64,000 nucleotides of DNA, from the NCBI RefSeq assembly GCF_020037015.1, contig NZ_JAIQDE010000023.1, forward strand, positions 91,915 to 155,914, in the 5' to 3' direction. Source of the stretch: Corallococcus sp. AS-1-6. GTDB taxonomy: Bacteria; Myxococcota; Myxococcia; Myxococcales; Myxococcaceae. A program made the position numbers and the translations under genes. Of this stretch, positions 61,244 to 64,000 are shown piece by piece (the first letter of the stretch is position 1; each line of letters opens with the position of its first letter). The notes beneath the pieces are model-generated. The model saw nothing but the letters and a program-made list of their open reading frames with translations, was not told the origin of the DNA and did no database searches.

Positions 61244-62404
61244 TCACGTCGCCTGGATGAAGCGCACCGCGTCCCGCATGGACTCCAGGTCCGGGTGGCG
61301 CGTGAGGTACATCTCTTCACCGAGCAGCGAGTGGTAGATGGGCGGCAGCTCGCGGTGCACGAGCAGCGACTTGCCCAGCCGTTCGACGATCTGCGCGTGC
61401 GAGTGCTTGTAGCGGCGGCCGTGACGGCGGGCGCTATGGCAGACGTGGTGGCGCGGCGTGTACTGGAAGTCCGCCACCGGGTCGCCGGTCACCACGCGGG
61501 CATAGAGCCGGTACACGTCGATGTCGCACGTGTAGTTCATCATGTCCGTCATGAAGCCGCCGGGCGGGCGGAGGTTGGCCTCCAGCACGACGAAGCGGCC
61601 ATCCGGCAGGCGGAAGAACTCCAGGTGGAACCAGCGCTCGCGCAGGCCGAACGCGGCGACGACCTGGCGGCCCAGCACGTCGAGCGCGGCGGGGATGTGC
61701 TGGAGGCTCCAGAAGGAGATGTCGCGGCGTTCGGTGACGGTCTCCATGCCGCCGTCGCTGTATTCGTGGCTGAGGTTGAAGACGATGACGCCGTGGCGGT
61801 CCACGATGCCGTCGTAGGTGACGATGGTGCCGCGCACGAAGGGCTGCGCGACATAGGACGTGGGCAGCGGGTGGGCGAGCGCGGCGTCCACCTCCGCGTC
61901 GCTGGCGACCTTGAAGGTGTGGGCGGCGCCGACGCCCACGTCGGGCTTGAGCACGAGCGGGTAACCCACGCGGGCGGCGAAGGCCTTCACCTGCTCCGCG
62001 TCGCGCACGCGCAGGAGGTCCGGGTGGGGGACGCCGGAGGCGTGGAAGACCTCGGCCATGCCGGACTTGGAGCGCAGCTTGAGGATGTCCGAGGGCTGGA
62101 GGCCCGCGACATGGAAATCCTCGCGCAGGCGGGCTTCGACTTCGAGCCAGGACTCGTTGAGGGACTCGATGCGGTCGATGCGGCCGTGGCGCCAGGTGAG
62201 GTAGCCGGTGGCGCGCAGGAGGGCGTCGTAGTCGGTGAGGCTGGGGACGAAGAAGTATTCGCGAAGGGACTCGCGAAGCTCCTGGCGGAGGGACTCGTAG
62301 GGGGTGTCGCCGATGCCCAGCACGGTCACGCCGCGCTCGCGCAGGGCGGTGGCGAAGTGGAAGTACTGGGAGGGGAAGTGGGGGGAGATGAAGACGAAGT
62401 TCAT
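61244..62404 (-). CDS. ATP-grasp enzyme
   Basis: 386 residues from ATG 62404. The N-terminal pre-ATP-grasp domain (MNFVFISPHFPSQYFHFATALRERG) resembles carboxylate-amine ligases of the PurK/carbamoyl-phosphate-synthetase family. ATP-binding features follow at YPLVLKPDVGVGAAHTFKV, YVAQPFVRGTIVTYDG and HLEFFRLPDGRFVVLEANLRPPGG, whose Glu/Asn ligate magnesium. The C-terminal extension (HSARRHGRRYKHSHAQIVERLGKS) is basic. It presumably joins an acid to an amine or thiol; the substrate is unknown. There is no adjacent substrate gene. Confidence 0.88.
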   Translation of the reverse strand: MNFVFISPHFPSQYFHFATALRERGVTVLGIGDTPYESLRQELRESLREYFFVPSLTDYDALLRATGYLTWRHGRIDRIESLNESWLEVEARLREDFHVAGLQPSDILKLRSKSGMAEVFHASGVPHPDLLRVRDAEQVKAFAARVGYPLVLKPDVGVGAAHTFKVASDAEVDAALAHPLPTSYVAQPFVRGTIVTYDGIVDRHGVIVFNLSHEYSDGGMETVTERRDISFWSLQHIPAALDVLGRQVVAAFGLRERWFHLEFFRLPDGRFVVLEANLRPPGGFMTDMMNYTCDIDVYRLYARVVTGDPVADFQYTPRHHVCHSARRHGRRYKHSHAQIVERLGKSLLVHRELPPIYHSLLGEEMYLTRHPDLESMRDAVRFIQAT

Positions 62405-62533
62405 GGCTCCTGGCGGGCGAGTCCTCCGCTGGTGTGGACCATAGCGGCCCCGCCCGCGCCCTAGAAGCCCGGTGGGGAACACTGTCCACCAGCGGCACTC
62501 GCGCGAAGGGGCTGCACCGGGAACACTCGCGGC

Positions 62534-62680
62534 ATGGCGGAGGATTCCAAGGCGTTCGCACAGGCAAGGGAAGCGATGGGAAGGCACACCATCCCGGAGC
62601 TCATCGACCTGCTGGAGAGCGATGACGTCCGCACACGGTTCCTGGCGGAGATGTGCCTGAGGGACGCGACCTCCACCTGA
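62534..62680 (+). CDS. small ORF before the ComJ-like gene (48 aa)
   Basis: ATG 62534 to TGA 62680, 48 codons: begins MAEDSKAFAQAREAM and includes HTIPELIDLLESDDVRTRFLAEMCLRD. The helical, acidic pattern resembles half a HEAT-type repeat or a short antitoxin-like peptide. Third positions follow the GC-rich coding bias of the neighbours, and it is co-directional with the ComJ-like gene 45 bases downstream. It is too short for usual gene callers. No function is assigned. Confidence 0.5.
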   Translation: MAEDSKAFAQAREAMGRHTIPELIDLLESDDVRTRFLAEMCLRDATST

Positions 62681-62725
62681 CTCCACTTCCAGCCCGCGGG
62701 TCCGCGGGAAGAGAGGGAGGCTGCG

Positions 62726-63340
62726 GTGAAGGAGTGGCGCGACTGGTGGTCCGCGCGGAGGGACACGTTCAAGAAGCGCTGGGGTGAACGAAATGGTGAC
62801 AAGAGCACGAAGCCTCGGGCCGTCCCGATGAACCGCGAGCGCTCCCAGCGGTTCGTCATGGCCGTGGTGCAGAAGCTGGTGACGGTCAGCTCACGCGGAC
62901 TGCCCGAGCCCGGGCACAACCGCTTCACGCCTCAGGCGATGGGCCAGGGATTCTCCTGGCGTCGCGGCAACGTGTCATTCGAGGTGCTGGAAGACGCCGG
63001 GGACGTGCCCTTCGAGGTCGCCCTGGCGGACACGCTGCAAGTCTCGCCTCGGGCCTTTCGCGCGCTCGTCGTTCCGTTCGAAGTGGCGGCAGGCGGCATC
63101 GAGCTTTGCGACATGTCCTACGGGAGCGTGCATCCGTTCGACCTGCCGGAAGGGAGCTACGCGCTGCTCTTCGAGATGGAGTTCCGCGAGCGGACTTCCG
63201 GCCTCGAATCCTCGGAGGACACGCCCGTGTGCTGCCGGGTGACGTTCGTGCCGTCCCAGGACGTCGCTCCCGCCATTCTCAAACAAGATGCCGGACTGCG
63301 GCCGTCGAAGCGCCTGGTCCTCGACGGCCAACTGGCGTGA
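62726..63340 (+). CDS. ComJ-family nuclease-inhibitor-like protein
   Basis: 204 residues from GTG 62726 (GGGAGG six bases upstream). Residues about 50-160 align by eye with B. subtilis ComJ: a start like KLVTVSSRGLPEPGHNRFTPQAM, then GNVSFEVLED, VPFEVAAGGIELCDMSYGSVHPFDLPEGSYALLFEMEF, and the conserved FDLPEGxY strand. ComJ forms a complex with and inhibits the DNA-entry nuclease NucA; relatives serve as immunity proteins in contact-dependent toxin systems. No NucA-like nuclease is next to it, so it may be an orphan immunity gene. The first 45 residues are a basic extension not in ComJ; ATG 62828 is an alternative start. It converges with the M43 protease gene. Confidence 0.7.
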   Translation: MKEWRDWWSARRDTFKKRWGERNGDKSTKPRAVPMNRERSQRFVMAVVQKLVTVSSRGLPEPGHNRFTPQAMGQGFSWRRGNVSFEVLEDAGDVPFEVALADTLQVSPRAFRALVVPFEVAAGGIELCDMSYGSVHPFDLPEGSYALLFEMEFRERTSGLESSEDTPVCCRVTFVPSQDVAPAILKQDAGLRPSKRLVLDGQLA

Positions 63341-63344
63341 CAAG

Positions 63345-64000
63345 CTACTGCGCCAGGTCCGGACGGTAGGTGGCCAGGGTGCAGCGCATGCGCTGGACCT
63401 GCTCCGCGCTGAAGCCCGTCATGCAGGCGTCGTCCGTCAGCTCCATGTAGTTCTGGATGGGGACTGGCACGCCGCCGCAGCTCGTGATTCCCGCGGTGCA
63501 CCCCTTGTGGGAGGTGGCATTGGGCGGGGTGTCGCAGATGCGGTCGCCGGTGGTGTAGCAGTCCGGCGCGGTGGCCGTGCCGCATCCCGAGTAGTACGTG
63601 TGGAACAGGCCCAGGTAGTGACCCACCTCGTGCGTGACAGTCCGCCCGTTGTGGTACGGCGGGACGGGCCCCACCCGTCCGAAGGCCAGCCAGTTGATGA
63701 CCACGCGGTCCTGCGGCTGACCGACGGCGCCCGTGGGCTCCGCGGGGAGGAAGGGCACGTAGCCTCGCGAGCCGCCGGCGCTGTTGGTGTAGATGTTCAC
63801 GTAGCGCGTCGGGTCCCAGGAAGTGCTGAGCCAGTAGCTGCCCGTGTCCTGGTACCAGGTCGTGTTGCAATAGCGCTGGATGCCCGTGGTCGGGTTGCCC
63901 GAGGGGTCCACGGTGGCCAGGAAGTAACCGTCCGGCCAATGACGTGCCGCGAGGCTTGATGACAGACGCGGACCGTGCTCGGCGAGCGCCGCGAGGAGTC
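63345..64000 (-). CDS. M43 (pappalysin-like) zinc metalloprotease, partial
   Basis: About 217 residues visible; the N-terminal part lies beyond the right edge. The zinc motif HEVGHYLGLFH (HExxHxxGxxH) is preceded by WLAFGRVGPVPPYHNGRTVT, and a Met-turn-like NYMELTDDACMTGFSAEQVQRMR follows, as in M43 metzincins. These proteases are exported and cut extracellular proteins; MATDPSGNPTTG-like sequence (FLATVDPSGNPTTGIQRYC) is typical of the bacterial M43B group. Several Cys suggest disulphides. It ends at TAG 63345 to 63347, four bases from the convergent ComJ-like stop. Confidence 0.9.
   Translation of the reverse strand, partial: LLAALAEHGPRLSSSLAARHWPDGYFLATVDPSGNPTTGIQRYCNTTWYQDTGSYWLSTSWDPTRYVNIYTNSAGGSRGYVPFLPAEPTGAVGQPQDRVVINWLAFGRVGPVPPYHNGRTVTHEVGHYLGLFHTYYSGCGTATAPDCYTTGDRICDTPPNATSHKGCTAGITSCGGVPVPIQNYMELTDDACMTGFSAEQVQRMRCTLATYRPDLAQ

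Overview
The window is very GC-rich, with coding third positions almost always G or C. It looks like a myxobacterial chromosome, close to Myxococcus/Corallococcus. The clearest evidence is a complete pomY-pomZ-pomX cell-division cluster in the Myxococcus xanthus order, plus a DUF2378 (Mxa_TIGR02265-type) protein, several unpaired sensor kinases, and many lipoproteins and secreted Cys-rich proteins. There is no rRNA, no complete tRNA, no CRISPR array and no transposase gene.

Layout. 1-1.7 kb: the end of a gene, an SH3-like secreted protein and an M48 lipoprotein protease. 1.7-6.4 kb (minus strand): pomYZX. 6.6-10.4 kb: nitronate monooxygenase, an XRE regulator, and a translationally coupled chain of PLD-like protein, 17-residue peptide and histidine kinase. 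10.5-14.2 kb: a TetR regulator with a clear palindromic operator, driving two tandem class-3-type aldehyde dehydrogenases. 14.2-20.5 kb: mixed metabolic and hypothetical genes, including an ABC-F ATPase with an intrinsic terminator, a cupin, a B3/B4 protein, a PemK-like two-gene unit, gluconokinase and a Cys-rich lipoprotein. 20.5-28.4 kb (minus): neutral ceramidase, a PAS-GAF-PAS kinase, a hexapeptide acyltransferase, a histone-deacetylase-fold protein with a long C-terminal half, and a PAP2 phosphatase. 28.7-30.9 kb: a WHH-nuclease lipoprotein and SUKH-type immunity gene, inserted between two near-identical 124/123 bp repeats that copy the leader and first codons of the following aldehyde dehydrogenase gene. 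32-39.6 kb: heme A synthase, a substrate-binding/permease fusion with its ATPase, a DUF4142 protein and hypotheticals.

39.8-50 kb (minus): a five-gene alpha-2-macroglobulin operon of the E. coli Yfa / Pseudomonas mag type (DUF2135, DUF1175, DUF2138, A2M with a CLEQ thioester, DUF2300). Its last protein carries an HExxH-like segment, penicillin-binding-protein motifs and a SpoIID-like region. The DUF1175 protein has an NlpC/P60-like DCxG site. Together they suggest an envelope-guarding complex that traps proteases and repairs peptidoglycan.

50-55 kb: a single-cysteine ArsC-like protein, a TerC membrane protein and a large PAS kinase. 55-59.7 kb (minus): an operon of an outer-membrane-barrel candidate with a helix-hairpin-helix-like N-terminus, a three-lamin-tail-domain lipoprotein and a thermonuclease-like lipoprotein, proposed here as an extracellular DNA-processing unit. 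The nuclease reading frame runs without a stop into the PAS kinase downstream. 59.8-64 kb: an esterase, DUF2378, an ATP-grasp enzyme, a small unlisted ORF next to a ComJ-like nuclease-inhibitor gene, and the C-terminal part of an M43 metalloprotease cut by the window edge.

Functional names rest on motifs read by eye. No database search was run.
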